47,869 bases of DNA from Bacillota bacterium (lineage in GTDB: Bacteria; Bacillota; Clostridia; Oscillospirales; Ruminococcaceae). The translations under genes were made by a program, and so were the position numbers. The DNA is taken from assembly GCA_023412215.1 (NCBI GenBank), contig JAEYNX010000008.1:1-47869 (forward strand), given 5' to 3'. Under the pieces are notes generated by a model. The model made no database searches. It was not told the DNA's origin and was given only the letters and a program-made list of their open reading frames with translations. Of the stretch, positions 24,291-34,700 are shown piece by piece. Position 1 is the first letter of the stretch. Each line of letters begins with the position of its first letter.

Positions 24291-26696
24291 TTATTGCTTG
24301 CCCGCAGCCTGTACTGCTGCCATTTTCTCTTTTACCGCCTGCTCTTTATCGAACGTCGCTGCCTGTGTATCGCCCGCTGTGGCGGTCTGCCCGTCGCTTG
24401 CATCCGAGCCGAGCAGCAGGATATTCTTGATAAACTCCGGTGCCTTGCTCTCGGGCAGCAGGTAACAGGCCACTAAGCTTGAAACGCCGTTGTTCACGGA
24501 GGGATCGCTCTCGGCGAGCAGCTCAAACGCCACGGTGTACACCCGCTCGCCGGGCTGCGCGTTATACCGTTTTACGCATGCCTGCGCGAGCTGCGCGATC
24601 TGAGCCTTATCGGTGATGCGGCTTTTCAGAAGATAATCAAGCGCCGGCATCTCCAGCGGCTGGTTGTCCGTCGCGGGCATGGCGGGATAAGCCTCTTTGT
24701 CATAGCCAGCGTAACGGACTAACAGATCGTAGATGCTTCCCGCGCCGTCGGGTGTTTGTATGAGCCCGCCCGCAGCCTCGCTTGCGTACATACCCTCAAT
24801 CTTCCACGAGCGGTTTTCGCTGCCCAGCAGGTAGGCGCCGCCGATGGCGCTGTAATCGGGGGTTTCATTAACCTCCCAGCCGAAGCCGCGCAGCGCTGCG
24901 ATGGTGTTCTGATGCCACGGCTGCACGGGCAGCGTTACCGTCTCCTGCGTCATGTTGCTCACACCGCTCGGGTCTTCATACAGGTAGCTGAAGTTGATCA
25001 TCAGCGTAAACAGTTCGCGGGAGGAGGGACTCATCACCTGATCGTAGGTCTGTGCGGCCTCATCCGCCTTTAACGCCTCGCACAGCCTGGCCGCCTGCTC
25101 TTGGCTGAGCGGGGTAATGGGCTGTTCCTGGGCGAAGGTCATATCGGTGCGGGAGATCGACGCAATATCCTGCGGCCTGAGTGAAAAGATGATGCTGTTT
25201 TTCGTGCGGAACGCCGTTAGACTGTTGAGGTTATAGATTGCTTCCCTTGCATCCGCCGGGGTGGACGCGAAGGAGCGGCTGACGGTCTGGCCGTTTTTAA
25301 GCGTGTAGGTGATCTGCGTGGAGGAATTGAGCAGGTCGCTTGCTTCGTTTCGGCCGTAACGGTTTACGTTTATCCGTCCAAAGGATGCACTGTTGACGAT
25401 ACCCTGATGCGCCAGCACGATCTGCCGAATCACCTCCGGCTCGGTAAAGCGGTTATCCCGCGCCTCGTAGTAGGGCATGTACTTAAACGAGTAGTTGTCT
25501 ACGCCGCGGTAGCTGATCTCCGCGCTTTCCACCTCGTCGGCAGACGGTACGCGGGTGGAATAGCCGAACGCGCCCGTGTAAAGGATAGCGGTACCGGCCA
25601 GCACCACGCCCGCCACCACCGCAAACTGCAAGAGCATGCGCTTAAAGGTTTTAAAGCCTCTGGCAAGCACGGCCTCGGCGATGAAATAGGCCACAAACGC
25701 GCCGATGAGCAGGCCCAAGGTTGCCATCAGCCAGGTATTGCCGAGCGTTTCGATAAACAGCATGGCCACCAGCACGCCTGTGATGTTCGCCGCCATCAGC
25801 TTGATAATCAGCTGCAGCGTGCCGCTGGGCTTGGAGGTGCCCGCAATCTCGCTTCTGCGCTTCTTAAAGAGCAGCAGCGCGCCGCACAGCAGCAGCGCCA
25901 TGGCGAGCGGCCAGAACACAAAGCTGCGTACCATATAGCTGCCGCTTTCCAACTGGTTTACATATGTGCTTTCAAACAGCCGCACCACGGGGGAGGCCAC
26001 CGGCGAGATGCCGAGGATGAAGGTATTCATGCTCCCCGTGGACTGGTAGCCGATGAGGGTAAGGCTGACCATCGCGTCGTTGAGAAAGAGCAGGATGCTG
26101 GGCGCGCCGCAGAGGGCTATGGTAAACATCGCCGTGTCAAATACCGCGCCCGTGTTCACCGCACAGAATACGGTGATGATATAAACCCCCACGGCGTAGA
26201 TGGCAAAGGAACCGAAGTTGACAAGCCAAAGCAGCGTGGTAGTTTCATAGGCCTGTAAAACCGCCTGCGCGATAAACAGCAGGGCGGTGGAAAGGATGTA
26301 AGGGATGAGGATAACCGTTATGCCCGCAAGCGCCTTGGCGAGCAGCAGCGTTTCACGCCTCACGGGCAGCGCGCCGTAAAGGTCTACCGCCCGGCGGTTG
26401 TGCATAAACGAGGTGGTAATAAGCCCGATTACCAGCGCGCCGATCAGCGCGATACACACAAAGCCAAAGAAGTTTTCCTGCGTATACTGCGAGGCGTAAC
26501 TGCTGCCGCTGTTTACCGCCAGATTGCCCCCTTGGCGCAGCTGTGCCAGTACGCTGAGCGAGTTGGTGATAAAGGGCAGCGGCCCGGTGAGGGTGAGCAG
26601 CAGGAAGAACGCGACCATTAAACCGATGCTCGATCTGAGTGTGTGCAGGTAAAGGCTCGTGCCCCGGCTTTTAGTCCATGATTTGGCTGAAGTCAT
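24291..26696 (-). CDS. ABC transporter permease with large extracellular domain
   Basis: An 801-residue membrane protein. I start it at the ATG at 26696 (GGAGGGGAC upstream), so it overlaps the end of the ATPase gene by 26 bases; the longer frame to 26807 would run far into the ATPase gene. The N-terminal half has many hydrophobic helices in ABC-2-like style (FFGFVCIALIGALVIGLITTSF, MHNRRAVDLYGALPVRRETLLLAKAL, typical of YtrC/ABC-2 permeases). A large soluble region follows the last helix near residue 400 and contains several repeated D-x-x-S/T-like stretches of unknown role. With the ATPase and GntR regulator it forms a YtrABC-like export or stress module; the substrate is unknown. Confidence 0.85.
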   Translation of the reverse strand: MTSAKSWTKSRGTSLYLHTLRSSIGLMVAFFLLLTLTGPLPFITNSLSVLAQLRQGGNLAVNSGSSYASQYTQENFFGFVCIALIGALVIGLITTSFMHNRRAVDLYGALPVRRETLLLAKALAGITVILIPYILSTALLFIAQAVLQAYETTTLLWLVNFGSFAIYAVGVYIITVFCAVNTGAVFDTAMFTIALCGAPSILLFLNDAMVSLTLIGYQSTGSMNTFILGISPVASPVVRLFESTYVNQLESGSYMVRSFVFWPLAMALLLCGALLLFKKRRSEIAGTSKPSGTLQLIIKLMAANITGVLVAMLFIETLGNTWLMATLGLLIGAFVAYFIAEAVLARGFKTFKRMLLQFAVVAGVVLAGTAILYTGAFGYSTRVPSADEVESAEISYRGVDNYSFKYMPYYEARDNRFTEPEVIRQIVLAHQGIVNSASFGRINVNRYGRNEASDLLNSSTQITYTLKNGQTVSRSFASTPADAREAIYNLNSLTAFRTKNSIIFSLRPQDIASISRTDMTFAQEQPITPLSQEQAARLCEALKADEAAQTYDQVMSPSSRELFTLMINFSYLYEDPSGVSNMTQETVTLPVQPWHQNTIAALRGFGWEVNETPDYSAIGGAYLLGSENRSWKIEGMYASEAAGGLIQTPDGAGSIYDLLVRYAGYDKEAYPAMPATDNQPLEMPALDYLLKSRITDKAQIAQLAQACVKRYNAQPGERVYTVAFELLAESDPSVNNGVSSLVACYLLPESKAPEFIKNILLLGSDASDGQTATAGDTQAATFDKEQAVKEKMAAVQAAGKQ

Positions 26697-27570
26697 AGCC
26701 GGTCCCCTCCATTTCGTAAAGGAATATCTCCTCGAGTGTAAGTGGCAGCATCTCGGTAAAGATCGGGCGGATGGCGTCGATCTTTGCCTGCAGCTCCTCC
26801 CGCTCACCCCGCAGTACCAGCGTAGCCACCCTGCCGGACACCTCGGTTTTTAAAGGGTTGAGCGAGCCGAGCAGTTGTGGCGAGGGCACCTCCTCAAAAG
26901 CGAGCTGCACCTTATGCATGCTGTCTTTTAAGCCGTCGTAGTCGCGCTCCAGCACCAGCTTGCCGTAGTGCAGAAGGCCGATCTGGGTGCAGAGATCCTC
27001 AAGTTCACGCAGGTTGTGCGAGGTGACGACGGTGGTGAGGCCCTTATCCACCACCTTTTCGGCGATGATGCGCTTGAGCAGGTTGCGCATAACGGCGTCC
27101 AGCCCGTCAAAGGCCTCGTCCAGCAGCAGGTAGTCGGGGTTTGCGGAGAGGGCGAGCAGCAGCGACGCCTGCCGCTTCATTCCCTTGGAGAAGGTGTGTA
27201 TCTTCTTTTTGGTATCAAGCGGGAAGATGCCGCACAGCCGTTCGTAGGTGGGCTCATCCCAGCCTGAATAGTAGTGCCGGTAAAAGCTCGCGGCATCCTT
27301 GATGCTGTACTGGTTAAAGAAATAAGGCTCGTCGCTTACAAAGAAGATGCGGTCTTTGAGCATCGTATTCTCAAAAACCTTCTCCCCTTCAATGGTAACG
27401 GTGCCGAAGTCTGCGCGGTATACACCCGAAATAATGCGCAGCAGCGTGGATTTTCCCGAGCCGTTGGAGCCGATCAGCCCGTAAACGCCCCCGCGCTTCA
27501 TGCTTAAGGTTACGCTGTCCAGCGCCTTGGTTTCGTCAAACAGCTTGGTTACTGTACTTACCTCAATCAT
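26671..27570 (-). CDS. ABC transporter ATP-binding protein
   Basis: A 299-residue ATPase. Walker A is GSNGSGKST near residue 35, the signature is FSKGMKRQASLL near 134, and Walker B is YLLLDEAFDGLD, with TSHNLRELEDLC as the switch region. It is the YtrB/BcrA-type subunit that powers the neighbouring permease. The ATG at 27570 overlaps the stop of the GntR gene (ATGA), indicating translational coupling. The C-terminal 80 residues (EEVPSPQLLGSLNPLKTEVSG...) are the usual accessory domain of this subfamily. Confidence 0.95.
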   Translation of the reverse strand: MIEVSTVTKLFDETKALDSVTLSMKRGGVYGLIGSNGSGKSTLLRIISGVYRADFGTVTIEGEKVFENTMLKDRIFFVSDEPYFFNQYSIKDAASFYRHYYSGWDEPTYERLCGIFPLDTKKKIHTFSKGMKRQASLLLALSANPDYLLLDEAFDGLDAVMRNLLKRIIAEKVVDKGLTTVVTSHNLRELEDLCTQIGLLHYGKLVLERDYDGLKDSMHKVQLAFEEVPSPQLLGSLNPLKTEVSGRVATLVLRGEREELQAKIDAIRPIFTEMLPLTLEEIFLYEMEGTGYDFSQIMD

Positions 27571-27944
27571 ATTTTGCCTCCGTCCTGATACGCGCGTTCC
27601 AGTATCTTTACCGCTTCATCTCTATTAATCTTTACCAGTTTGCACTGAAAACACGCTTTTAACAAGTTCTCCTTCGCTTCGTCCTTTAAGCGCCTGCTCT
27701 CGGCAATACCCGCCGAAACAAAGCTGCCGCGCCCGGGGGTGGAGTAGATAAACCCGTCGCGCTCCAGGTCTTGATACGCCTTTTGTACGGTGTTGGGGTT
27801 CACCGCAAGCTGTTTGGCCAGGGTGCGCACCGAGGGCAGCTGCTCGTCGGGCCGCATCACACCCAGCATGGCAAGACGCATGATATTCTCTTTAAGCTGC
27901 TCATAGATGGGCCGCCGGTCGGTAAGGTCGATGGTGATCATCAT
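27567..27944 (-). CDS. GntR-family regulator, YtrA type
   Basis: A 125-residue repressor with the short YtrA-type C-terminus. The winged helix (RRPIYEQLKENIMRLAMLGVMRPDEQLPSVRTLAKQLAVNPNTVQKAYQDLERDGFIYSTPGRGSFV) occupies residues 9-77, and the rest is the dimerisation helix pair. YtrA-type regulators usually repress their own operon, here the ABC transporter, and are relieved by cell-envelope-active compounds. A perfect 8-bp inverted repeat directly downstream of the -10 is the likely operator. GGAGCG lies before the ATG at 27944. Confidence 0.93.
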   Translation of the reverse strand: MMITIDLTDRRPIYEQLKENIMRLAMLGVMRPDEQLPSVRTLAKQLAVNPNTVQKAYQDLERDGFIYSTPGRGSFVSAGIAESRRLKDEAKENLLKACFQCKLVKINRDEAVKILERAYQDGGKI

Positions 27945-27992
27945 GGCATAACATCGCTCCTTTGATGAAATCCTTTAGTAGGAATATCGTAT

Positions 27993-28021
27993 TAACTGTA
28001 CTATTCCATTTAATACAGTTA
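27993..28021. promoter_or_regulatory. Candidate operator of the GntR/ABC operon
   Basis: TAACTGTA and TACAGTTA form a perfect 8-bp inverted repeat with 13 bases between, overlapping the predicted transcription start. Binding here would block the operon promoter. Confidence 0.7.
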
Positions 28022-28049
28022 TCATACGAAACTTTTTGCCGGTTGTCAA
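28021..28049 (-). promoter_or_regulatory. Promoter of the GntR/ABC operon
   Basis: On the minus strand a perfect TTGACA, 17 bases, and TATGAT; the operator palindrome begins at the end of the -10. Confidence 0.8.
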
Positions 28050-28188
28050 TGGGGGACTACCCTATTTCCTTTAAACCTGACACCAATATTATTTACCAAA
28101 ACCATAAACAGATACCCACCGCTACGTGTTGGCGGTGCAGGGCACTGTTGCTACCCCCGGCGCCGCTGCGGGGCTATTACAAACAGCA

Positions 28189-28215
28189 AGGCCGGAACCA
28201 GTGCGGTTCCGGCCT
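28189..28215 (-). terminator. Terminator of the proline-tailed membrane protein
   Basis: A perfect 11-bp stem (AGGCCGGAACC / GGTTCCGGCCT) with a 5-base loop; a weak T-run follows on the minus strand. Confidence 0.65.
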
Positions 28216-28245
28216 GCGATTAAGCCTGTTTTTAGCAAGAGACAA

Positions 28246-29043
28246 TTATTGTTTCGGCTGATCGTCGCCGTCTTGGGGCGGCTGCTGAACAGGGGGCTGC
28301 TGGGGGGGGGTCCCCTGAGCGGTGGGCGGCGCGTAATAGCCCTGCCCGTAAGGGGGAGGGGTGGTGCCGTAGGGCGGCTGCTGCTGCGACCAGTTCCAGT
28401 TCGGCGGGGTAAACGGGCTGCCGTGGATGGAGATCGCCGGCTTGTTGCGGATAGAGAAAACCAAGAACGGCTGTGTGATGCTTACAAAGATCGAGAGCAG
28501 CAAAAACGCGGTGGTATACTGCGGCACGTAATCCTGATAGGTTTTGTACAATACTATGTACATCACCACAGCATAAGCGACGCTTGCGAGGTTGATGAGG
28601 ATGGAAAACAGCGGGGTAATCGACATGATGGCGCGAACCGGAGAATTGTCAAACAGATACCCCTGAAAATTGCCGCCGAAGTTGCCGCCGCCGTTAAAGA
28701 AACGCGGCAGCAAGTCGAAACCCTGCGAAAGAATGGCGTTTGCGGTAATGCCGCTCCACACCGCGCCCATCGCCACGCCGGAAAAGGCGACCACAATGCT
28801 TAATATAAGCATCCAGATGCGGAAGTTGGAGATCTTGCCCTTGCGGCGCTCGATATCGTCTGCGATGGCGCCCTTGAGGTAATCGGCCGCAACGGGTATC
28901 CACGCAAGCCACGGCTTGTTATAGCCGCGGTTCTTCGCGATAGAATAGTAAGCGAGCGCGTTAAACACATAGAATACGATGCCGAATATTGCGCCGAGGC
29001 CCATGATTGCGCCAATAACCGGAAGGAAAAAATTCATGCTCAA
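28246..29043 (-). CDS. Multi-pass membrane protein with Pro/Gln-rich C-terminal tail
   Basis: A 265-residue protein of unknown function. It has about five hydrophobic helices: FFLPVIGAIMGLGAIFGIVFYVFNALAYY, then WLAWIPVAADYLKG, WMLILSIVVAFSGVAMGAV, a helix near 140-165 and FLLLSIFVSITQPFLVF. The last 60 residues are rich in P, Q, G and Y (PPYGTTPPPYGQGYY) and probably cytoplasmic and disordered. AAGGGG sits eight bases before a TTG at 29043 and 14 before the ATG at 29037, so the TTG start is plausible. The neighbouring degenerate P-type-ATPase gene also encodes a long P/Q-rich segment, but no direct link is shown. Confidence 0.75.
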   Translation of the reverse strand: MSMNFFLPVIGAIMGLGAIFGIVFYVFNALAYYSIAKNRGYNKPWLAWIPVAADYLKGAIADDIERRKGKISNFRIWMLILSIVVAFSGVAMGAVWSGITANAILSQGFDLLPRFFNGGGNFGGNFQGYLFDNSPVRAIMSITPLFSILINLASVAYAVVMYIVLYKTYQDYVPQYTTAFLLLSIFVSITQPFLVFSIRNKPAISIHGSPFTPPNWNWSQQQPPYGTTPPPYGQGYYAPPTAQGTPPQQPPVQQPPQDGDDQPKQ

Positions 29044-29117
29044 AACATCTACCCCTTTTTACTGTAATATCTGCCGTACTTTCCGGCAGGATGTAAGCCC
29101 TATTAGAATACTGATTC

Positions 29118-29220
29118 CTTTAAATCCCGCCTTTGAGCGGGGAGCAGCGACGCTTTGTGTTGCCGCAGTATGAGCATTGAACGTTAATTCGGCGGCTTAA
29201 AGCGAATGGAATTTAGTATA
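29118..29220 (+). repeat. Dispersed intergenic repeat, copy R2
   Basis: CCCGC / GCGGG hairpin, then a hairpin GCGACGC-TTT-GTGTTGC with G-T pairs, then GCAGTATGAGCATTGAACG, ATTCGGCGG and the tail AATGGAATTTAGTATA. It matches copy R1 in the first part and copy R3 in the tail, with paired changes in the second hairpin. Confidence 0.65.
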
Positions 29221-29287
29221 AATCTATGTTTTTCCTTCGCTGTTATTGCTATTGTAGCATAAACAAAGCGGCAGAACAATATCAACA

Positions 29288-29328
29288 ATGCCCCCACCCA
29301 ACACTTACAAGCGTCCGGATGGGGGCAT
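29288..29328 (-). terminator. Possible terminator of the EF-G-like gene
   Basis: ATGCCCCCA / TGGGGGCAT, a 9-bp stem with a long 23-base loop; T-rich sequence follows on the minus strand. Confidence 0.5.
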
Positions 29329-29345
29329 ATTGCATAAACTTAAAC

Positions 29346-31427
29346 CTATTTCTCTTCTTCCTCGTGGTGCATCAGCTTGGCGTCCTCGATCACCGCGGCC
29401 TCCAGCTGAGACGGCAGCTGTTCATAACGCGTGAATGCCAGCGAGAAGCTGCCCCTGCCCTGCGTCATGGAACGCAGCACGGTGGTAAAGTCGCTCATCT
29501 CGCTCATAGGCACCTCCGCCTCCACCATCTGCAGCTTATCCTCGGTGGGGGTCATACCCAGCACGCGCCCGCGGCGCTTATTCATCTCGCCGATCACATC
29601 GCCGGTGTTGGCGTCGGGCACCGTAATCTTGGCGTTGCCGATCGGCTCTAAAATTGCGGGGGACGCCATGGGCAGGCCCGCCTTGTAGGCCAGGGTCGCC
29701 GCCATCTTAAACGACATTTCGGAGGAATCCACGGGGTGATAGGAGCCGTCCACCAGCGTGGCCCTTAAGCCCACCACCGGGTAGCCCGCCAGCACGCCGC
29801 GCTTTACGCAGTCGCGCAGGCCCTTTTCCACCGCTGGGAAGAAATTCTTGGGCACCGAGCCGCCGAACACCTTCTCTTCAAACACCAGATCGTCGCCCTC
29901 ACAGGGCTCGAACTCTATCCACACATCGCCGAACTGGCCGTGGCCGCCCGACTGCTTCTTGTGCCTGCCCTGCACCTTCACCTTCTTGCGGATGGTTTCG
30001 CGGTAGGGCACGCGCGGTTTTTCAAGCGATACCTCCACGCCGAACTTGCTCCTTAGCTTGGAAACCAGCACGTCGAGGTGCTGCTCGCCGAGGCCGGAGA
30101 TAAGCTGCTGGTGGGTCTCGGAGTTGGTCTCGAAGCCGATGGAGGGGTCTTCCTCAATCAGGCGCTGGATACCCTGCGCGATCTTGCCCTCGTCGCCCTT
30201 CGACTTCGGCTTGATGGACATCGACATGCAGGGGGCGGGGAACTTAACCCCCTCAAAGCTCACCACGCGCTTGGGATCACACAGGGTGTCGCCCGTAACG
30301 GTCTCGGAAAGCTTGGATACCGCGGCGATATCGCCCGCGCAAACGCTCTGCGCGTCCTCCTGCTTCTTGCCCTTTACATAGATGAGCTTGCCCAGGCGCT
30401 CGGGGTTGCCGGTTCTGGTGTTAAGCGGCGATATGTCGCCGCTGAGCTTGCCTGAGACAACCTTAAAATAGGAAAGCTTGCCCACGAATGGGTCGGCTAC
30501 CGTTTTAAACACCAAGAGGGCCAGCGGCGTGTTTTCGTCACAGGCGATCTGCACCTCTTTGCCGTCCGCGTCCCGCGCGGGCTCGCCCGCCTTTTCCTTG
30601 GCGGTGGGCAGGATGGTGGCAATGGCAAAGAGCAGCATGTCCACCGCCGCAAGGGTGAGCGCCGAGCCGCAGAGCACCGGCGTGATGACCCCGTTCTTGG
30701 TGCCTTCCACCACGCCCTTTGAAAGCTCTTCGGCGGTGAAGGGCTCGCCCATAAAGAATTTATCCATCAGCGTCTCATCGGTTTCGGCTATCGCCTCGCT
30801 GAGCGCTCCTAATATCTCGTCGGCCACCGCGTCCTCGGGCACCGGCACCTCGCTCGCCTTGCCCGCGGCGTCGTACTGGTAGGCGCGGTTTTCTAAGATA
30901 TTGATGTAGCAGGTCACCTTGCGGTTTTCCACGTGCGGCACCACCACCGGGCAGATGGCGGAGCCGAAGTGCTCTTTGAGCGATGTGTAAACCTTATAAA
31001 AATCGGCGTTGTCGTTGTCCATCTTGGTAACGAAGATAAGCTTTGCCTTGTTGTTCTTCTGCGCGTATTTGTAGGCCTTTTCCATGCCCACCGTAACGCC
31101 CGACTTGCCCGATACCGCGATGATCACGCTCTCGGCGGGGCGCATACCCTCGTAAAAGCCGCCCTCGAAGTCGAACAGTCCGGGGGTGTCGATAAGGTTT
31201 ATCTTGCTGTTTGCATACTCAATGGGTGCAAGAGAAGCCGAAACCGAGACCTTACGCTTTACCTCTTCAGCGTCAAAATCACAGATTGTGTTCCCCTCAG
31301 CCACCTTTCCCAGCCTGTCGGTGCCTTTTGTCAAAAACAAAAGAGCCTCCGCCAAAGATGTTTTTCCTGAACCACCGTGACCTGCTAAGGCAACATTTCT
31401 GATTTTGTCTGCCGTGTATTGCCTCAA
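29346..31427 (-). CDS. Elongation factor G-like GTPase (EF-G paralogue)
   Basis: A 693-residue translational GTPase with the five EF-G domains. Its G1 loop is GHGGSGKTS rather than the AHIDAGKTT of canonical EF-G, the G3 motif is DTPG, and the G4 motif is TKMD in place of NKMD. Domain II, III, IV (GGHGQFGDVWIEFEP, LRDCVKRGVLAGYPVVGLRATLVDGSYHPVDSSEMSF) and V (PMSEMSDFTTVLRSMTQGRGSFSLAF) are present. These differences mark the EF-G2-like paralogues of Firmicutes, not the main fusA near rpsL. Its exact function is unclear; a role in ribosome-related stress is suspected. AAGGGGAG precedes the ATG. Confidence 0.92.
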   Translation of the reverse strand: MRQYTADKIRNVALAGHGGSGKTSLAEALLFLTKGTDRLGKVAEGNTICDFDAEEVKRKVSVSASLAPIEYANSKINLIDTPGLFDFEGGFYEGMRPAESVIIAVSGKSGVTVGMEKAYKYAQKNNKAKLIFVTKMDNDNADFYKVYTSLKEHFGSAICPVVVPHVENRKVTCYINILENRAYQYDAAGKASEVPVPEDAVADEILGALSEAIAETDETLMDKFFMGEPFTAEELSKGVVEGTKNGVITPVLCGSALTLAAVDMLLFAIATILPTAKEKAGEPARDADGKEVQIACDENTPLALLVFKTVADPFVGKLSYFKVVSGKLSGDISPLNTRTGNPERLGKLIYVKGKKQEDAQSVCAGDIAAVSKLSETVTGDTLCDPKRVVSFEGVKFPAPCMSMSIKPKSKGDEGKIAQGIQRLIEEDPSIGFETNSETHQQLISGLGEQHLDVLVSKLRSKFGVEVSLEKPRVPYRETIRKKVKVQGRHKKQSGGHGQFGDVWIEFEPCEGDDLVFEEKVFGGSVPKNFFPAVEKGLRDCVKRGVLAGYPVVGLRATLVDGSYHPVDSSEMSFKMAATLAYKAGLPMASPAILEPIGNAKITVPDANTGDVIGEMNKRRGRVLGMTPTEDKLQMVEAEVPMSEMSDFTTVLRSMTQGRGSFSLAFTRYEQLPSQLEAAVIEDAKLMHHEEEEK

Positions 31428-31708
31428 TTTCTTTCTCCCCTTTCTTCGGCCCGCAGCGCCGGGCTTATCCCACTGATTACGATAAGAAACCTACCGCTTG
31501 CCTTTTTCTGTGTTCCCTATCGTCATAAGTATCAGACAATCCCCTGCAACCAAAAAAGCGCGGGCCTTGCATGTTACTTCGCCGTGCCTTTGCGCACACA
31601 GCGCGAGAGGGCACAACGTTAAGCTTAATTATAGCTCATTTTCACATATTTTTCAACGCATTTTTAAATACATTTAGTGAATCTGCGCAGTTAAAATGTC
31701 AAAATTTC

Positions 31709-31745
31709 GGCGAGCAGATTGTATAAATTAGACAATCCGCTCGCC
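31709..31745 (-). terminator. Terminator of the P-type-ATPase-like gene
   Basis: GGCGAGCAGATTGT / ACAATCCGCTCGCC pair over 14 positions with one mismatch; 9-base loop. The 31428-31781 gap contains only this and the EF-G gene's upstream region. Confidence 0.75.
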
Positions 31746-31781
31746 GGTTCTAAAGATTATTCCGCTTTATGAGGGCAATAG

Positions 31782-34700
31782 CTAGTAGCTTCGGGCACTG
31801 ATAAACAGGGTTACCACCAGCGCGGATACCAGCTGGTAGGATAACAGCAGCAGCGGGTTGATCAGCGAGATGCCGTAGAAGAAGGTGATAAGCGTGGCAA
31901 GCCCGTAGCCGAGGACGATAAACAGCATCTGCAAAAGCGCCGCGGTGCTGGCGGAGGACTTTACCTTTACGGCGGCCAGCACCGTATCGATAAGCGCCTG
32001 CGCGCCGCCCATGGTGGCGGCCGCCGCCCGGTCGCAGGGGTTCTCGGCGGTCAGCTCGGCATAGGTTCCGTGGAGCGCCGCGGGCATGATCTGCACCAGA
32101 TCGTAATCCAGCTCATACAGATCCGAGAGCATGTCGCGCGTGATGTTCGGGTCGGTGGTTTTCACCAGTATGGCGACGCCGCTGTGCTCTAAGCGCTTTA
32201 ACCGGCGGTATACCGCGGGCGACGCGTGATAGCTGATGACAAACATCGACGAAAGCTCGCCCGAGGTGGCGAGATACATCAAATCCCGCCCCTCCTGCGT
32301 ATACTTCAGTTCATACTCGCGCGGGGGCAGCTCCACGCCGTGGTGGCGCATCAGCTCGCGATTGCCGATCAGCACGCGCTTGCCGTTCACCCACGCCGAG
32401 ATACCCATGCCCTCCTCGTAGACGATATCCTCTACGTTTTCGAGAATCTCCTTGCGGCCCTCGATGATCTGGAAGAAGATATCGGCCATGGTGCCGCCCA
32501 CCTTCTCCATGATGCTGGCGGCCTCCAGAATAGACATATCGATGCGCCCGCCCTTAAAGGTGCGGATGCCGTGCAACGTGATGCTCCCCGTGGGGAACAG
32601 CTCCGCCGCGTTGATGGCCACCGCGCTCGCCTCGGAAAGCTCCTCGGCGGCGGCGCTGCCCGAGAGCATCGCCCCGCGCGGGGTGAGGCTTTTGGCGGCT
32701 CGCAGCAGCGGCAGGTTGATCACCAAAACCGAGGTAAAGGGCGCGCAGACGCACACCACCGCCGTGAAGACGGTTAAGCAGGAAAGAATATCTTTGTATA
32801 AGAAATAGGAAGCGGCGGAAAGCACCACCGCCGCGCCGAAGCAGATGGGCGACAGAATACGGCTGGCGCCCTGCGCCTGCTCGTCGTCGTAGGAGGCATG
32901 CATAAAGCCCTGCAGGAACCCTGCGGGGGAGGCCACCGCCACCTTCGGTTCCTCTTCATCCATCACCGTGGCGACACTGCGCGCAAACTCGCCGTTTTCG
33001 GCAATCTTGACGGCGTGCATCACCTCGCCGCTGGTTGCCACCGAGAGGTTGTGGCGGATGCGGGAGAGCATCGTCACCTTGCCCACGGCGTTAAACCACA
33101 GCCCGACAATCGCCGCCACACAGTAATACTGTGCGTTCTGGTGCTGCATCATCGAGGGCCGCGCCACAAACGCAAAGGTGTAGACAAGGGTGGAAACCGA
33201 GGCCAGCGCCGTCATGCTGTCGGTGTTGGCCTTCAGCCTAAACAGCGACAGCAGCCCGTGGCCGATGGGCATAATGCTGACCAGAAAGCTGATAAAGCTT
33301 AAGGCAAACAGCGACACCGCATACATGCCGGGCGCCTTTTGGGCGCTGATGGCGTCGGGGATAGGCAGGGTTACCGCGATAAGGGTCAATATCAGGTAGA
33401 TGGCGCCCACCGAGGTAAGGGTTAGCACGGCGGCTCTCAGGTAGGCCAGTATCTGCCGGATGCGCAGCCTGTGCAGCACATTGGGCAGGTCCTCGGGGGA
33501 GTTGAGCTCGTTTTCATCAAACACCGCTTCCTCGGCTGCTTCCTGCGCCTCTGCCGGGGGAAGAGTACCGTCCTCCTCCAGCATGCGGTAGGCCTGCCAG
33601 CGGCTCACCCGACTTTCGGGCTGGGCTTGCGGCACGGTGAGCTGCCCGCCCGCGAGGGGGGCTGCCCCGGCAAGCTCACCCGCCGTCTCCATGTCTAAAG
33701 GCGAAAGGGTGTTAAACTGTTTGGTATCGTGATCCTGCACGCTCGGCGCAGGCTCCTGTATAGATGGGGGCGCCTGCCGCTCGGGGGGTATTTCCCCGTA
33801 AGACGGCAAAGCGGCCTCCTCCGTCGGCTCGATATAGGGGGCATACGGCGGCGCATTCTCCTGCGGGGCCTCCGGCCTGCGCACAGGGCGCCTTAGGCGG
33901 AACCCGCCAGACAGCGGCGGCTCCTCATAGGGCGCAGGCGGGGTGTACTCCGGCTCGGGCGCCTCGGCGCGCGGGGGCTCGGACGGCTGGGTATAGGGCT
34001 GCCGGTCCGGCTCGTCATAGCGCGCACCTTGAGCGCTGTAAGGCTCAGCGGCCTGCTGGCGCGGGGAGTTATACGGCTGCGGGGGCTGCCTGCGCGGCTG
34101 CTCCTGCGGTTCGGGCGGCTGGCGGTAGGCGGCGGGCTCGCCGCTCTGCCGGTAAACCGGCTGTGCCGGCGGGGTGGGGTAGCTCGCCTGCTGCTCGTGC
34201 AGCCACTCGGGGGCGGGCTCGGACGGTGGGGCGTAGGGTTCCTGCTTCCGCACAGGGGGAACCGCCGACGCGTATCCCTCGCGCCACTCGTCGCTGTAAG
34301 ACGTACGCCGCACCTCAGGCGGCGCCTCGGCGGGGGCCTTCGGCGGCGGGTTTTGCCCGTAGCTGCCGAACACCTCGCTCTCGCGCGCGATGGAAAAGCG
34401 CCTCGGCGCAGGCGGTGCCTGCTCCGTGCGGGCTGCGGGCGGAGGGGACGGCGGCACCTGCTCCACGCGGGTAACGGGCGGAGGAGACGGCGGCACCTGC
34501 TCCGTGCGGGCTACCGGCGGAGGGGGCGGCTGCGGCGGTATGTAGTTTTGGGGAGGCGCGTATGCGGGCATCACTCTGCCGCCCTGGGCGCCCTCGTAGC
34601 CGTTGCCGTAGGGTGCCTGAGGCTGCTCATAAGCGGTATTGTAGCCCTGCCCGGGCTGCTCCTGCTGCCGCGGCGGGCGGTTCGCCGGCCTGATGGGGGG

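Noticed and set aside
28082..28170. Fifth copy of the dispersed repeat
   Set aside because: Only a short part (GGGGG-T-AGCAACA on the minus strand) resembles R1; this could be chance in G+C-rich hairpin DNA.
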